From assembly GCF_000247475.1 (NCBI RefSeq), contig NZ_AHZC01000177.1, forward strand, positions 1 through 46,414: a stretch of 46,414 bases of DNA, read 5' to 3'. The number at the start of each line of letters is the position of its first letter. Position 1 is the first letter of the stretch. The notes beneath the pieces were generated by a model that was not told where the DNA came from, did not search any database, and worked only from the letters and a program-made list of their open reading frames with translations. The position numbers and the translations under genes were made by a program. The DNA is from Rhizobium sp. PDO1-076. Lineage in GTDB: Bacteria; Pseudomonadota; Alphaproteobacteria; Rhizobiales; Rhizobiaceae. Below are positions 8,848 through 19,262 of this stretch, piece after piece.

Positions 8848-10080
8848 TCATGCGATCGTAGCTGCAGGGGCATGAACCGGAGAACCGCCGATCCGGTCCT
8901 TGTCACTCGGAGCAAAAATGCTTGTCGTGACACAGTTGCGACCTGCCTTTTTCGACGCATAAAGCGCACGATCCGCCACCGCCAGGGCCATCTGCATATC
9001 GAGCCGCCCTGCCGGGAGAACGCAATGGCCGATGCTCACGCTCATCTGGATGCATGCCGTCCCGTGCTGAACGACCATGGCGCCAATATCGACACGGATG
9101 TGCTCCAGCAGATCGGCATTGATCAGAGCAGCGGAGGCCGGCAGATAGATGGCGAATTCCTCTCCGCCAACACGCCCGAAAACCGCACCCTGCGGCAGCC
9201 GGCTGGCAACCAGGCCTGTCAGGCAGGTCAGTACGATATCGCCAGCACCATGCCCATGCGTGTCATTGATCGACTTGAAATGATCTGCATCCAGCAGAGC
9301 CAGAACCGCACCCGCTCTGTCGCCCTCTGGGCGCGCTCGACTGGCATCGATGGCGGCAAGAAAGGCACGGCGATTGCAAATACCTGTCAGATAATCGATC
9401 TCCGAGGCCACCTTGTAGCGCAGGGTCAGGCGCTCATGCACCATCGCGAAGATGGCAAGCGCACCGAACAGCACCTGAATGAAATATTCAAAAGTGACCA
9501 CCCCAAACCACAGATTGGGATGTCCTCCATTCAAGGTAGCGGGGAAAAGCAATGGCACCGGCAGTCGCAACAGGTAGAACAAACCATGCAGCCCGAAGGC
9601 AAAGACCGCGAGCCGTCTGGCAGGCAGAGGTTCCTGTCGATATCCCCGCCATACCGTGTTGACGATGAGAAACGAATATCCTGCATAAAGGGCTGAGGCC
9701 GCGATAATGCGGATATTCAGGTCTTCGGCAAAGCGCGGCCAGCAAGCAACCAGCGTAAACCACAAAAGCCCGCCTGCCATCGCCAGCGCTGACGGCGCGT
9801 CGGGATCCCATTCATTGAACGCCCGACAGCCAAGCCAGATCAGACCAAGGCTCCAGAGACTAAGCGCATTGCCCAGCCCTATCGAAAGGATCGGCGGCCC
9901 AACATCCCGCAAGCCCAACAGGATCAGGCCGAGGCAGCCAAGCCAGAACCCCAGTGTCCAGCGCAGCAACGCCTGGCTCGATCGATCCCAGAGCCAGAGA
10001 AGCGTCAGAAAAATTGAGATGATCACGCAGGCTGCCGAAAGGCAGAGCATCAATGTGGGAATGTGGAAAAGATGGTCCAA
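8848..10080 (-). CDS. Membrane diguanylate cyclase (GGDEF domain)
   Basis: This protein of about 410 residues is predicted to make cyclic di-GMP from two GTP. The N-terminal part (to about residue 235) contains seven or so hydrophobic helices forming a membrane sensor module of unknown ligand. The C-terminal 175 residues are a GGDEF domain with DADHFKSINDTHGHGAGD and the active-site signature GRVGGEEF, so catalysis should be intact. The usual RxxD product-inhibition site five residues before GGEEF is absent (PQGA there), so feedback inhibition by c-di-GMP is not expected. I see no EAL domain. The frame is open from a TTG at 10116 that has no ribosome site; the TTG at 10080 has GAGG nine bases upstream and is preferred. 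It lies downstream of alaS in the same direction. Confidence 0.88.
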   Translation of the reverse strand: MDHLFHIPTLMLCLSAACVIISIFLTLLWLWDRSSQALLRWTLGFWLGCLGLILLGLRDVGPPILSIGLGNALSLWSLGLIWLGCRAFNEWDPDAPSALAMAGGLLWFTLVACWPRFAEDLNIRIIAASALYAGYSFLIVNTVWRGYRQEPLPARRLAVFAFGLHGLFYLLRLPVPLLFPATLNGGHPNLWFGVVTFEYFIQVLFGALAIFAMVHERLTLRYKVASEIDYLTGICNRRAFLAAIDASRARPEGDRAGAVLALLDADHFKSINDTHGHGAGDIVLTCLTGLVASRLPQGAVFGRVGGEEFAIYLPASAALINADLLEHIRVDIGAMVVQHGTACIQMSVSIGHCVLPAGRLDMQMALAVADRALYASKKAGRNCVTTSIFAPSDKDRIGGSPVHAPAATIA

Positions 10081-10212
10081 GCCGGCAAACCTCAAAAACG
10101 AGGCAACACATACCAATCAAGACTGAAGGAAAAGAAAACCCGCTTGTTAAATGACAATACATCCGGCCCGCCAGGCGCGGCAAAGCGCGGCTGAAACACC
10201 CGAAATCGTCAT

Positions 10213-10250
10213 GTCTGGCTTCGAAACACATCAGCTTTCCGAAGCCAGAC
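10213..10250. repeat. 11-bp inverted repeat after alaS
   Basis: GTCTGGCTTCG (10213-10223) is matched exactly by CGAAGCCAGAC (10240-10250) with a 16-base loop. It begins nine bases past the alaS stop on the minus strand. No T run follows on either strand, so it may be a transcript-stabilising or rho-dependent end rather than an intrinsic terminator. Confidence 0.6.
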
Positions 10251-10258
10251 TGACAAGA

Positions 10259-12919
10259 TCAAACCGCGAGCGCTGCGGCGACCGCTTCGATCGCGGCTTC
10301 CGCCTGCGCACCGTCCGGGCCACCCGCCTGCGCCATGTCGGCTCGACCGCCGCCACCCTTGCCACCCAGTGCAGTCGAGGCGATCCGCACCAGATCAACC
10401 GCACTGAAACGCTCGGAAAGGCTGGGCGTGACCGAAACCACGGCGCTCGCCTTACCATCCTCGGCCACGGCGATCAGCACAACCACTGCAGACTCGAGGC
10501 CGGCCTTGGCCTCGTCGGCCATGCCTTTCAGGTCTTTGGCATCGATACCGGCAAGCTGGCGGCCGACAAAGCTGATGCCATTGATGACCCGCGGGGCGTC
10601 ACCGCCACCGGAAGCACCACCGCCCATCGCCAGCTTGCGCTTGGCATCCGCCAGTTCCTTCTCAAGCTTGCGGCGCTCGTCGATCAATGTCTCAACACGC
10701 GAAAGCACATCGGACGGCTGAACCTTCAGCGATGTAGCCAGCGCCTTCACCCGTTCGTCCTGCTCGGCTAGATAGGCCCGTGCCGATTCGCCGGTCAGCG
10801 CTTCCAGACGCCGAACACCGGCACCGACAGCGCTTTCACCGACCAGGCGCACCAAGCCGATATCGCCAGTCGCGTTGACATGCGTGCCGCCACACAGTTC
10901 GATCGAATAAGCCTTGCCGGCCTTCTCGCCACGAACGGCGGTACCCATCGACACGACGCGCACCTCGTCACCATATTTTTCACCGAACAACGCCATGGCA
11001 CCCTCGGCAATCGCATCGTCGACGGCCATCAGGCGCGTCGTGACCTGCGCATTCTGCACGATGATTTCGTTGGCCATCTCTTCGACGATTTTCAGCTCTT
11101 CAGCGGTGATCGGCTTCGGGTGCGAGATATCGAAGCGCAGCCGCTCGGGCGCAACCAGCGACCCCTTCTGCGCCACATGCGTTCCCAGCACGTCACGCAG
11201 CGCCTCATGCAGCAGATGGGTCGCGGAATGATTAGCCCGAAGTCTGGAGCGGCGGGCATGATCGACATTCAGCGTCATCGCTTCGCCGGCACGAACGACG
11301 CCGTTGCGGACGGTAGCGATATGAACAAAGAGCCCCTCGCCCTTCTTCTGGGTATCGGTCACGTCCAGCGAGAAACCTTCGCCGATGATTTCGCCGGTAT
11401 CACCCATCTGGCCACCGGATTCTCCGTAGAACGGGGTCTGGTTGACAACGATCTGAACCTGTTCGCCGGCAGACGCCGCGTCGACAGCAGCCCCGTCACG
11501 CACTATTGCCTGGATCTGCCCTTCGGCCGTCTCGGACGAATAGCCGAGGAACTCGGTCGCACCGTGTTTCTCGCGCAGTTCGAACCAGATCGTCTCAGTC
11601 GCCTTGTCACCGGAACCAGCCCAGTGCGAACGAGCCTCGGCCTTCTGGCGCTGCATCGCATCGTTGAAACCGGTGATATCGACGCCGATGCCACGAGTAC
11701 GCAAGGCATCCTGTGTCAGGTCCAGCGGGAATCCATAGGTATCATAGAGCTTGAAAACGGTTTCGCCATCGAGGCTGTCGCCCTGGCTGAGATCGGTCGT
11801 CGCATCCGAGAGCAGCGACAGACCGCGTTCGAGGGTCTTGCGGAACCGGGTTTCTTCCAGCTTCAGCGTCTCGGCAATCAGCGATTCTGCACGGGCAAGC
11901 TCGGGATAGGCGCGGCCCATCTGCTGAACGAGAACCGGCAGCAGCTTGTAGATGATCGGATCGCGCGCACCGAGCAGCTGCGCATGGCGCATGGCGCGCC
12001 GCATGATGCGCCGCAGGACGTAGCCGCGCCCCTCATTCGACGGCAGAACGCCATCGGCAATCAGAAAGGCCGACGAACGCAGGTGGTCGGCGATCACCCG
12101 GTGGCTGGCGCGACGTTCACCCTCGGCCTTGACGCCGGTCAGTTCAACCGACGCCTCGATCAGCGAACGGAAAAGATCGATGTCATAATTGTCGTGCTTG
12201 CCCTGCAAAAGGGCGGCAACGCGCTCGAGGCCCATGCCCGTATCGATCGATGGACGGGGAAGATCGACACGTTCTTCCTTTGTCACCTGCTCGTACTGCA
12301 TGAAGACGAGGTTCCAGATCTCGATGAAACGATCGCCATCCTCTTCCGGCGAGCCGGGCGGTCCGCCCCAAATATGGTCGCCATGGTCATAAAAGATCTC
12401 AGAACAGGGACCGCACGGACCGGTATCGCCCATGGCCCAGAAATTGTCGCTGGTCGGGATTCGGATGATCCGGTCATCCGTCAGGCCCGCGATCTTCTTC
12501 CATAGGCCATGTGCTTCATCGTCCGTGTGATAGACGGTCACCAGCAGCCGGTTCTTGTCGATGCCGAATTCCTTGGTGATCAGGTTCCAGGCCAACTCGA
12601 TGGCGTTCTCCTTGAAATAGTCGCCAAAGGAGAAATTGCCGAGCATTTCGAAGAACGTATGGTGACGGGCGGTGTAGCCGACATTGTCCAGATCGTTATG
12701 CTTGCCACCGGCACGCACGCATTTCTGCGCAGTCACGGCGCGCGAATACGGACGCTGTTCCAAGCCGGTGAACACATTCTTGAACTGCACCATGCCCGCA
12801 TTGGTGAACATCAACGTCGGGTCGTTGCGCGGCACCAACGGACTGGAGGATACGACCTCGTGACCGTTCGTCTTGAAGTAGTCGAGAAAAGTCGACCGGA
12901 TGTCGTTTACACCGCTCAT
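10259..12919 (-). CDS. alaS: Alanyl-tRNA synthetase
   Basis: This is a full-length 886-residue class II synthetase that charges tRNA-Ala. The N-terminal catalytic core has the motif 1 region [10 protein letters not shown], the [13 protein letters not shown] segment and [17 protein letters not shown]. The editing domain carries the zinc/editing motif [11 protein letters not shown] and the CGGTHV segment that removes mischarged serine or glycine. The C-terminal region ends in the Gly-rich [16 protein letters not shown] motif of the C-Ala/DHHA1 domain. The start ATG has a clear AAGGG site. It lies 155 bases downstream of recA in the same direction, with a terminator-like hairpin between them, so it probably has its own promoter. 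Confidence 0.97.
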   Translation of the reverse strand: MSGVNDIRSTFLDYFKTNGHEVVSSSPLVPRNDPTLMFTNAGMVQFKNVFTGLEQRPYSRAVTAQKCVRAGGKHNDLDNVGYTARHHTFFEMLGNFSFGDYFKENAIELAWNLITKEFGIDKNRLLVTVYHTDDEAHGLWKKIAGLTDDRIIRIPTSDNFWAMGDTGPCGPCSEIFYDHGDHIWGGPPGSPEEDGDRFIEIWNLVFMQYEQVTKEERVDLPRPSIDTGMGLERVAALLQGKHDNYDIDLFRSLIEASVELTGVKAEGERRASHRVIADHLRSSAFLIADGVLPSNEGRGYVLRRIMRRAMRHAQLLGARDPIIYKLLPVLVQQMGRAYPELARAESLIAETLKLEETRFRKTLERGLSLLSDATTDLSQGDSLDGETVFKLYDTYGFPLDLTQDALRTRGIGVDITGFNDAMQRQKAEARSHWAGSGDKATETIWFELREKHGATEFLGYSSETAEGQIQAIVRDGAAVDAASAGEQVQIVVNQTPFYGESGGQMGDTGEIIGEGFSLDVTDTQKKGEGLFVHIATVRNGVVRAGEAMTLNVDHARRSRLRANHSATHLLHEALRDVLGTHVAQKGSLVAPERLRFDISHPKPITAEELKIVEEMANEIIVQNAQVTTRLMAVDDAIAEGAMALFGEKYGDEVRVVSMGTAVRGEKAGKAYSIELCGGTHVNATGDIGLVRLVGESAVGAGVRRLEALTGESARAYLAEQDERVKALATSLKVQPSDVLSRVETLIDERRKLEKELADAKRKLAMGGGASGGGDAPRVINGISFVGRQLAGIDAKDLKGMADEAKAGLESAVVVLIAVAEDGKASAVVSVTPSLSERFSAVDLVRIASTALGGKGGGGRADMAQAGGPDGAQAEAAIEAVAAALAV

Positions 12920-13010
12920 GTCACGCCCTTCATTCAGGCCGGAACCCGGCCAATTCGCAAAATCAATGGCTTTTATCGTCCGCCATGGTCGCTGTCCAGC
13001 CGCGCAATAG

Positions 13011-13045
13011 AAAACCGGCCATGCCTCTTTCGAAACATGGCCGGC
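13011..13045 (-). terminator. Rho-independent terminator of recA
   Basis: CCGGCCATG (13015-13023) pairs perfectly with CATGGCCGG (13036-13044) around a 12-base loop. On the minus strand the stem is followed by TTTTC, about 30 bases after the recA stop. Confidence 0.8.
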
Positions 13046-13074
13046 TGGAATTCGAATTTGGCAGCGCGCGAGAC

Positions 13075-14160
13075 TTAATCTTCGGCACTGTCACCATCAT
13101 TGGTGTCGGGACCACCGTTCTGCAGGAACTTCTCCGCGATCAGCCCCGCATTCTGCCGCAGCGCCAATTCGATCTCCTGCGCAAGCGCCGGATTGTCACG
13201 CAGGAACAGCTTGGCGTTTTCACGCCCCTGGCCGAGACGCTGGCTGTTGTAGGAGAACCAGGCACCTGCTTTTTCGACAATGCCAGCCTTGACGCCGAGA
13301 TCGACGAGCTCGCCGGTCTTCGAGACCCCTTCGCCATACATGATGTCGAACTCGACCTGCTTGAACGGTGGCGCCATCTTGTTCTTGACGACCTTGACGC
13401 GCGTCTGGTTGCCGACAACCTCTTCGCGATCCTTGACCGCGCCGATACGGCGGATATCGAGGCGCACCGAAGCGTAGAATTTCAGCGCGTTGCCGCCAGT
13501 TGTGGTTTCCGGTGAACCGAACATAACACCGATCTTCATGCGGATCTGGTTGATGAAGATCACCATGGTCTTCGACTTGGAGATCGAGGCTGTCAGCTTG
13601 CGCAGCGCCTGGCTCATCAGACGCGCCTGCAGACCGGGCAGGCTGTCGCCCATTTCGCCTTCGATTTCGGCGCGCGGCGTGAGCGCTGCAACCGAGTCGA
13701 TAACCAGCACGTCGACAGCGCCGGAACGCACCAGCGTGTCGGTGATTTCGAGCGCCTGCTCGCCGGTATCCGGCTGCGAAATGAGCAGGTTCTGCAGATC
13801 GACACCCAGCTTGCGGGCGTAGACCGGATCGAGGGCATGTTCGGCGTCGACGAAGGCGCAGATACCGCCCTTCTTCTGCGCTTCGGCTATCGTCTGCAGC
13901 GCAAGCGTCGTCTTGCCCGAACTTTCCGGACCGTAAATTTCAATGATTCTGCCCTTTGGCAGACCGCCGATACCCAGCGCGATATCGAGGCTGAGCGATC
14001 CCGTCGAGACAGTCTCGACTTCGACCACGCTCTCGTTTGCACCGAGCTTCATGATCGAGCCCTTGCCGAACGACCGTTCGATCTGCGAGAGCGCCGCTTC
14101 CAATGCCTTGCTTTTATCCACCGATTTGTCCTCTACCAACCGCAAAGAATTCTGTGCCAT
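13075..14160 (-). CDS. recA: Recombinase A
   Basis: This 361-residue protein polymerises on single-stranded DNA, catalyses strand exchange and triggers self-cleavage of LexA. The Walker A motif [10 protein letters not shown] lies at residues 77-86, followed by the expected [12 protein letters not shown] and the [19 protein letters not shown] region including the DNA-binding loop, then [12 protein letters not shown]. The frame is open to 14256, but the real start is the ATG at 14160: it begins with the typical alphaproteobacterial [21 protein letters not shown] and is preceded by AAAGGTGG. Upstream, between recA and psuK, are two LexA-type sites, so DNA-damage induction is expected. Confidence 0.98.
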   Translation of the reverse strand: MAQNSLRLVEDKSVDKSKALEAALSQIERSFGKGSIMKLGANESVVEVETVSTGSLSLDIALGIGGLPKGRIIEIYGPESSGKTTLALQTIAEAQKKGGICAFVDAEHALDPVYARKLGVDLQNLLISQPDTGEQALEITDTLVRSGAVDVLVIDSVAALTPRAEIEGEMGDSLPGLQARLMSQALRKLTASISKSKTMVIFINQIRMKIGVMFGSPETTTGGNALKFYASVRLDIRRIGAVKDREEVVGNQTRVKVVKNKMAPPFKQVEFDIMYGEGVSKTGELVDLGVKAGIVEKAGAWFSYNSQRLGQGRENAKLFLRDNPALAQEIELALRQNAGLIAEKFLQNGGPDTNDGDSAED

Positions 14161-14219
14161 TTGATCCACCTTTAGGTTATTGAGGCCGCATAGGCAATGA
14201 AGCCGCCGATGGACTGTAT

Positions 14220-14234
14220 GTACTTCGTTTGTTC
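14220..14234 (-). promoter_or_regulatory. Near-consensus LexA (SOS) box
   Basis: On the recA strand this reads GAAC-N7-GTAC, one mismatch from the alphaproteobacterial GAAC-N7-GAAC LexA site. It lies 60 bases upstream of the recA start codon, a normal position for a repressor site overlapping the promoter. Confidence 0.5.
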
Positions 14235-14287
14235 TCATTTGGCAAGCTCCATTCAAGCCATTGAGAAAAAACGGATTTTTACCCTAT

Positions 14288-14302
14288 GTTCGTTATCTGT
14301 TC
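14288..14302 (+). promoter_or_regulatory. Perfect LexA (SOS) box GTTC-N7-GTTC
   Basis: The sequence GTTC-GTTATCT-GTTC matches the direct-repeat LexA operator of alphaproteobacteria exactly (GAAC-N7-GAAC on the recA strand). It lies 128 bases upstream of recA and 100 bases upstream of the divergent psuK, so LexA bound here could affect either promoter. Confidence 0.7.
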
Positions 14303-14401
14303 CGAAGACTGGAAAAGCTTTTGCAAACAGGGTCTTACATTGCAAAATCGATGTTTTGATGTCCTTGCGATTCGTATCAGCCGCGTGAGAAAGTGCCGTG
14401 C

Positions 14402-15346
14402 ATGAGCTTTGATATTCTGGCCATAGGCGGCGCCCATATCGACCGTCGCGGACGTCTGTTCGGTGACACGAAGCCAGGCTCCAGCAACCCCGGACAATGG
14501 TTCGAGGAAGCGGGCGGCGGCGTGTTCAATGCCGCCTGCAATCTGTCCCGGCTCGGACACCGTGTTCGCCTTGTTGCGCCCCGAGGTGGCGACCCGGCCG
14601 GCCAGACGGTGGCGGATGCAGCAGAGCGTGCCGGTCTCGACGATTGCCCGGTGGTCTTTCTCGATTGCGCCACACCGAGCTATACCGCCATCCTCGAGCG
14701 CGACGGCAATCTGGTCATCGCCCTGGCCGACATGGCGCTATATGACATGTTCAGCGCCCGCCGGCTCCGCGCCCGCTCTACCCGCGACAGCCTCGACATC
14801 GCTCGCCACGTTCTGTGCGACGCGAACCTGGCTGGCCCAACCATCACGGCCCTTGCCGAAGAGACCACCAAGCGCGGCATAGGCCTGTCGGCCATCGCCA
14901 TCTCCCCGGCAAAGGTCCTGCGCCTCAGGGAGGCCCTGCCCCGCATCGACCATCTTTTCCTCAATGTCGCCGAAGCCGAAAGCCTGACCGGAAAAACGGC
15001 AGCGCGTCCGGAAGACTGGCCAGCGATTCTCCGTCTTGCCGGGCTTCGCGGCGGCAGTGTCACCAGTGGCGGACGCATTGCGATTGCCTTCGACGAGACA
15101 TCCGCGGCCGCGATCGAGCCAGCACCCGTAACCCAGATCGCAGACGTCACCGGCGCCGGCGATGCCTTTGCTGCCGGATTTCTGAGAGCCCGGCTCGCCG
15201 GCGACGATCTGTGCGACGCGCTTCGCCAGGCGACGGCGGCGGCCGCGATAACCCTTGCCTCCCCGCATGCAACCGAAGAAAACCTCACGCCCCAGCGGCT
15301 GGAAACACAGTTGGCTCTTGTCCCACGGGCCCGTTTCCTGCCATGA
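14402..15346 (+). CDS. psuK: PfkB-family kinase, probable pseudouridine kinase
   Basis: This 314-residue sugar kinase of the ribokinase/PfkB family is predicted to phosphorylate pseudouridine at the 5' position. The N terminus has GGAHIDRRG, in place of the usual GG-D substrate-binding start, and GGGVFNAACNLSRLG, the first PfkB signature region. The C-terminal signature VTGAGDAFAAGFL carries the catalytic Asp and the anion hole. Substrate choice is inferred from its neighbour: psuG begins 25 bases downstream, and the two enzymes act in sequence. I start at the ATG at 14402 (MSFDILAIGG) with GAGAAAG upstream rather than at the in-frame codon three residues earlier. It diverges from recA and shares the intergenic region with the SOS boxes. 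Confidence 0.87.
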   Translation: MSFDILAIGGAHIDRRGRLFGDTKPGSSNPGQWFEEAGGGVFNAACNLSRLGHRVRLVAPRGGDPAGQTVADAAERAGLDDCPVVFLDCATPSYTAILERDGNLVIALADMALYDMFSARRLRARSTRDSLDIARHVLCDANLAGPTITALAEETTKRGIGLSAIAISPAKVLRLREALPRIDHLFLNVAEAESLTGKTAARPEDWPAILRLAGLRGGSVTSGGRIAIAFDETSAAAIEPAPVTQIADVTGAGDAFAAGFLRARLAGDDLCDALRQATAAAAITLASPHATEENLTPQRLETQLALVPRARFLP

Positions 15347-15371
15347 CGGGCAAAACCATCTGGAAGCTCAA

Positions 15372-16298
15372 ATGAACCGTTCCATCTCCCCTCTCCTGCC
15401 CATTACCTATTCCAGCGAAGTCAGCGCCGCCAAGCAGCGCGGCGCGCCGATCGTGGCGCTGGAATCGACCATCATTACCCATGGCATGCCTTATCCTGGC
15501 AATCTCGACATGGCGAAGAGTGTCGAGACGATCATCCGCCAGCAGGGCGCTGTGCCGGCGACCATTGCCGTGATGAACGGCGTGCTGCATATCGGCCTTG
15601 AGCCTTCCCAATTGGAAGCACTGGCCCAGATGAGCAATGTGATGAAGCTGTCGCGTGCCGATCTGGCCTTTGCGCTCGCCGAACGCCGCAATGGCGCCAC
15701 CACGGTCGCAGCAACGATGATTGCCGCCTATCGTTCCGGTATCCATGTGTTTGCAACGGGTGGCATCGGCGGCGTGCACCGTGGAGCGGAAGAAAGCTTC
15801 GATATTTCCGCTGACCTTGAAGAACTGGCGCGCACGGCCGTCATCGTGGTGTCTGCAGGTCCGAAGGCCATTCTCGACATTCCCAAGACCCTTGAAGTGC
15901 TTGAAACCCGCGGCGTGCCTGTTGTCACCTATGACAGCGAAGACTTCCCGGCTTTCTGGTCACGCAGTTCCGGCCTCAAGAGCGTGCTCAACCTGACGAG
16001 CCCGGCCGCGATCGCCAATTTCCAGAAGCTGCGCGAACAGCTTGGCATCGATGGCGGCATGCTGATCGCCAATCCCGTGCCGGAAGCAGACGAAATCCCG
16101 CGCGAGGAAATGGAAATCTACATCAGCCGTGCGCTGGCCAACGCCGAACGTGACGAGATCGCCGGAAAGCAGGTTACCCCTTATCTGCTCGACAATCTCT
16201 TCCACCTGACCGAAGGCCGCAGCCTGAAGACCAACATCGCGCTGGTCGAAAACAATGCACGCCTGGCCGCGGAAATCGCCGTCGCAATGAACGGTTGA
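15372..16298 (+). CDS. psuG: Pseudouridine-5'-phosphate glycosidase
   Basis: This 308-residue enzyme reversibly splits the C-C glycosidic bond of pseudouridine 5'-phosphate into uracil and ribose 5-phosphate, allowing salvage from RNA breakdown. Family hallmarks are VALESTIITHGMPYP, with Glu31, MKLSRADL, with Lys92 near the position of the Schiff-base lysine known in the E. coli enzyme, and the FATGGIGGVHRG loop. Length is normal. The frame is open from 15255, but the ATG at 15372 has GGAAG at proper distance and gives the expected N terminus. With psuK it forms a complete two-enzyme catabolic operon closed by the terminator at 16322. Confidence 0.95.
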   Translation: MNRSISPLLPITYSSEVSAAKQRGAPIVALESTIITHGMPYPGNLDMAKSVETIIRQQGAVPATIAVMNGVLHIGLEPSQLEALAQMSNVMKLSRADLAFALAERRNGATTVAATMIAAYRSGIHVFATGGIGGVHRGAEESFDISADLEELARTAVIVVSAGPKAILDIPKTLEVLETRGVPVVTYDSEDFPAFWSRSSGLKSVLNLTSPAAIANFQKLREQLGIDGGMLIANPVPEADEIPREEMEIYISRALANAERDEIAGKQVTPYLLDNLFHLTEGRSLKTNIALVENNARLAAEIAVAMNG

Positions 16299-16321
16299 TA
16301 CAGGCGCCGGACCCTCGAAGC

Positions 16322-16354
16322 AAAAAACCGCACTGTCGCCAGCGCGGTTTTTTT
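16322..16354. terminator. Bidirectional terminator between psuG and cckA
   Basis: AAAAAACCGC pairs with GCGGTTTTTT around an inner CTG/CAG step. Both strands end in a T run, and the hairpin lies between two convergent genes (psuG stop 16298, cckA stop 16375), so it can serve both. Confidence 0.88.
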
Positions 16355-16374
16355 ATCTTCGATATGCCTGGATC

Positions 16375-18990
16375 TCAGGCTTGACCGTCAAGCATCTCAC
16401 GAACGGCTACCGCCAACTGCTTCAGCGAGAACGGCTTGGGCAGGAAGCCGAATTTGGCATCTGCCGGCAGATTGCGCGCAAACGCGTCCTCGGCATAACC
16501 CGATACGAAAATGAACTTCATGTCGGGATATTTCTTGCGCAGTTCGGTGAGCAGCGTAGGTCCATCCATTTCCGGCATGACGACGTCGGACACGACGATG
16601 TCCACCGCCCCACCTAGCTCTTCCAGAATGTCCAGCGCCTCGACGCCCGAGCCAGCTTCGTGAACCGTATAGCCACGCGTCTCCAGCATGCGCTTGCCAC
16701 CGCGGCGCACGGCCTCTTCATCTTCCACCAGAAGCACGATGGCCGACTTTCCGGTCAGATCGCGGTTCTCGGCGGATGCTTCACTGCTCGCAGTGGAAGC
16801 CGCATTGGCGGCTGGATCCGGCGTACCGGCCGCCTGCTCGATCACCGGCTGGATCTCCGGGATATGCCGCGGCAGGAAGATGCGGAACGTCGTACCTTTG
16901 CCGACTTCCGATTCCGGATAGATATAGCCGCCGGACTGCTTGACGATGCCATAGACCATCGCAAGGCCGAGACCGGTTCCCTTGCCCACTTCCTTCGTCG
17001 TGAAGAACGGCTCGAAGATCTTGTCCATGATATCAGGCGCAATGCCGGTACCGGTGTCGGCAACCTCGATCAGCACCATCTCTTCCGCCGGCAGGCCGCG
17101 GTACTGGAAATCATCCGATTCCTGCGCCGAGACATTGCGTGTCGACACGGTGATCGTCCCACCGTTCGGCATCGCGTCCCGCGCGTTGACGCAGAGATTG
17201 ATCATCACCTGCTCGAACTGCGATAGATCGGTCTTGACCGGCCAGAGATCGCGCCCATATTCGACCCGCAGCTTGACATTGCTGCCGGAAATCAACCGAT
17301 CGACCAGCATGCGCAGATCGCCGATTACGTCGGTGAGGTTCAACACCGAGGGGCGCATCGTCTGCTTGCGTGAAAAGGCCAGTAGCTGACGGACCAATAC
17401 CGCCGCACGATTTGCGTTACGCTTGATTTCCATCAGGTCGGCGAAACTCGCATCCGACGGTCGCGCCTGCAACAGAAGGTGGTCGGACGACAGCAGGATT
17501 GCGGTCAGGACATTGTTGAAGTCATGCGCGATACCGCCGGCAAGCGTGCCGACTGCGTTCATCTTCTGCGTCTGCGCCATCTGCGCTTCCAGCGCCTTCT
17601 GGTCGGTGACATCGACGGCATAGACGATCGCCGCCTCTTCGGGCGCCTCGTCGCTCTGGTCGATCACTGCATTGACGTAGAAACGGAAATGCCGGGTATC
17701 GCTGACCGGATGCCGGCTGTCGATCGGCGCGATATCGACCTGACGATCCTTGGCCAGCGCCAGGGCGTCATGAAACCGCTCGCGCTCGCTCTCGTGGAAC
17801 ACGATCTCCAACTTGTCATGCTGCTCGATCTGGTCGCGGCTGATAATGTCGGCAAACAGCTTCATGAAAGGCGCATTGGTGCGCAGGATCCGGCCTTCGC
17901 CATCGACAGATGCAATCGCCATCGGCGTATTGTTGAAGAAACGGGTGAAACGCATGGACGCGACCGAGGCCGAGTGATCGCCGGTATCGCCACTTTGCCG
18001 GGCAAGCACGATCGACCGGCTTTCGCCCGGTGCCCCGTCACGCGCTGCGCGCACGCGGTGCACCAGTCGCACAGGCAGGATCTGGCCATTGACCCGGCGC
18101 AGATCCAGATCCAGCGTCTCTGTCCGCGAATTGCCGGGTTCGGCCTGCACAGAATTGATCAGCGCCATGCCTTCGCCGGCAACCAGATCGGCAATCGACA
18201 TCGAGCCCGGGCTGAACTGCGTCAGATCGACACCCAGCCATTCGGCCAGTGTCGCATTGAGATAGTAGATTTCGCCCTTGCGGCCGGCGGAAAAGAATCC
18301 GGCAGGCGCGTGGTCGAGATAATCGATTGCGTGCTGCAATTCCTTGAAAAAGCGCTCCTGGTCGTCGCGCTCGACGGTAATGTCGGAAATCTGCCAGACA
18401 TGCAGGCCACGTCCGCGGCTCTCGCTCGCCAGCAGCCGGGCCTTCAGCCGATACCAATGGGCACCCGAGCCATTGCCGGTCTGGTTGCCGAGCGGCTTTA
18501 GCAGCCGGAATTCCTCGTAGCTCTCGCGACCTTCGCGCAGACCATTGGTCAGCCGGTAGAGCGCTTCGCTCGACTCACGGTAGCGCGACAGCAAGGCCTC
18601 GAGCGTCTGGACATCCGTCGCCTTCTTCGCGCCGGTCATCTCGCCATAGGCCGCATTGGCATAAACAATGCGCCCTTCCGAATCGGTGATCAGCGTGCCT
18701 TCCGGCTGGCTGGCGAGAAAACGGCGCGCAAGCGTATCGGTATGCGATTGCGGCATCACCTCGACGAAGCCGATCACGGCCGAGACGATGAAGAAGATCC
18801 CCATCATGGCCAAAACACCGAGGACACCGAGAACGATCTGGTTGTCCAATTGGTCACGGAAAAAGACAAAGGCTGCCGATGCTCCGATCAGGACCAGAGC
18901 GAGCAAAAGAATACGCAGCGCCGTCCCGAATCCGCCCCGGCGGTCCACCAGAGGGCTGTCGTTATCGCCGGGCTTCTGCTGTCGTGTCAT
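16375..18990 (-). CDS. cckA: Cell-cycle hybrid histidine kinase CckA
   Basis: This 871-residue inner-membrane hybrid kinase acts in alphaproteobacteria at the top of the CckA-ChpT-CtrA phosphorelay that times replication and division. There are two membrane helices at about residues 23-43 and 50-75, then at least two PAS-like regions (about 95-470). The dimerisation/phosphoacceptor box is [13 protein letters not shown], with His489, followed by an HATPase domain with [16 protein letters not shown] and [13 protein letters not shown]. The C-terminal receiver has Asp802 in [12 protein letters not shown] and ends with [11 protein letters not shown]. All catalytic residues are present, so kinase and phosphatase activities should be intact. 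The ATG at 18990 has AGAGG upstream; the longer frame to 19104 is not needed. Confidence 0.95.
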   Translation of the reverse strand: MTRQQKPGDNDSPLVDRRGGFGTALRILLLALVLIGASAAFVFFRDQLDNQIVLGVLGVLAMMGIFFIVSAVIGFVEVMPQSHTDTLARRFLASQPEGTLITDSEGRIVYANAAYGEMTGAKKATDVQTLEALLSRYRESSEALYRLTNGLREGRESYEEFRLLKPLGNQTGNGSGAHWYRLKARLLASESRGRGLHVWQISDITVERDDQERFFKELQHAIDYLDHAPAGFFSAGRKGEIYYLNATLAEWLGVDLTQFSPGSMSIADLVAGEGMALINSVQAEPGNSRTETLDLDLRRVNGQILPVRLVHRVRAARDGAPGESRSIVLARQSGDTGDHSASVASMRFTRFFNNTPMAIASVDGEGRILRTNAPFMKLFADIISRDQIEQHDKLEIVFHESERERFHDALALAKDRQVDIAPIDSRHPVSDTRHFRFYVNAVIDQSDEAPEEAAIVYAVDVTDQKALEAQMAQTQKMNAVGTLAGGIAHDFNNVLTAILLSSDHLLLQARPSDASFADLMEIKRNANRAAVLVRQLLAFSRKQTMRPSVLNLTDVIGDLRMLVDRLISGSNVKLRVEYGRDLWPVKTDLSQFEQVMINLCVNARDAMPNGGTITVSTRNVSAQESDDFQYRGLPAEEMVLIEVADTGTGIAPDIMDKIFEPFFTTKEVGKGTGLGLAMVYGIVKQSGGYIYPESEVGKGTTFRIFLPRHIPEIQPVIEQAAGTPDPAANAASTASSEASAENRDLTGKSAIVLLVEDEEAVRRGGKRMLETRGYTVHEAGSGVEALDILEELGGAVDIVVSDVVMPEMDGPTLLTELRKKYPDMKFIFVSGYAEDAFARNLPADAKFGFLPKPFSLKQLAVAVREMLDGQA

Positions 18991-19262
18991 GAATGCCTCT
19001 TGCCTGTCCGCGCCTTGCTCCCGACCCGCTACGGGAATCGGCGCACCGTCCTGTTTAGCAATTTGCAAGGGGTGCAAAAAGCGAAGAAAGCCCGAAACCC
19101 GCATGCTTTGTCGCTACCCCACAGGATTGCCGCATTCTGAGTGGAAATTGAGGGGTGGTGACCATGCAATTGCTGCCTGGGACGGACGACAAGTCATGAT
19201 TGCGGCCCGTGATTGCAGAACCCGCCATCTTCTGCGAGAAAGCGTGACAAGGAGAGCGTATC

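Noticed and set aside
10880..12505. A 541-residue plus-strand frame inside alaS
   Set aside because: It is antisense to a certain gene, with no recognisable domain.
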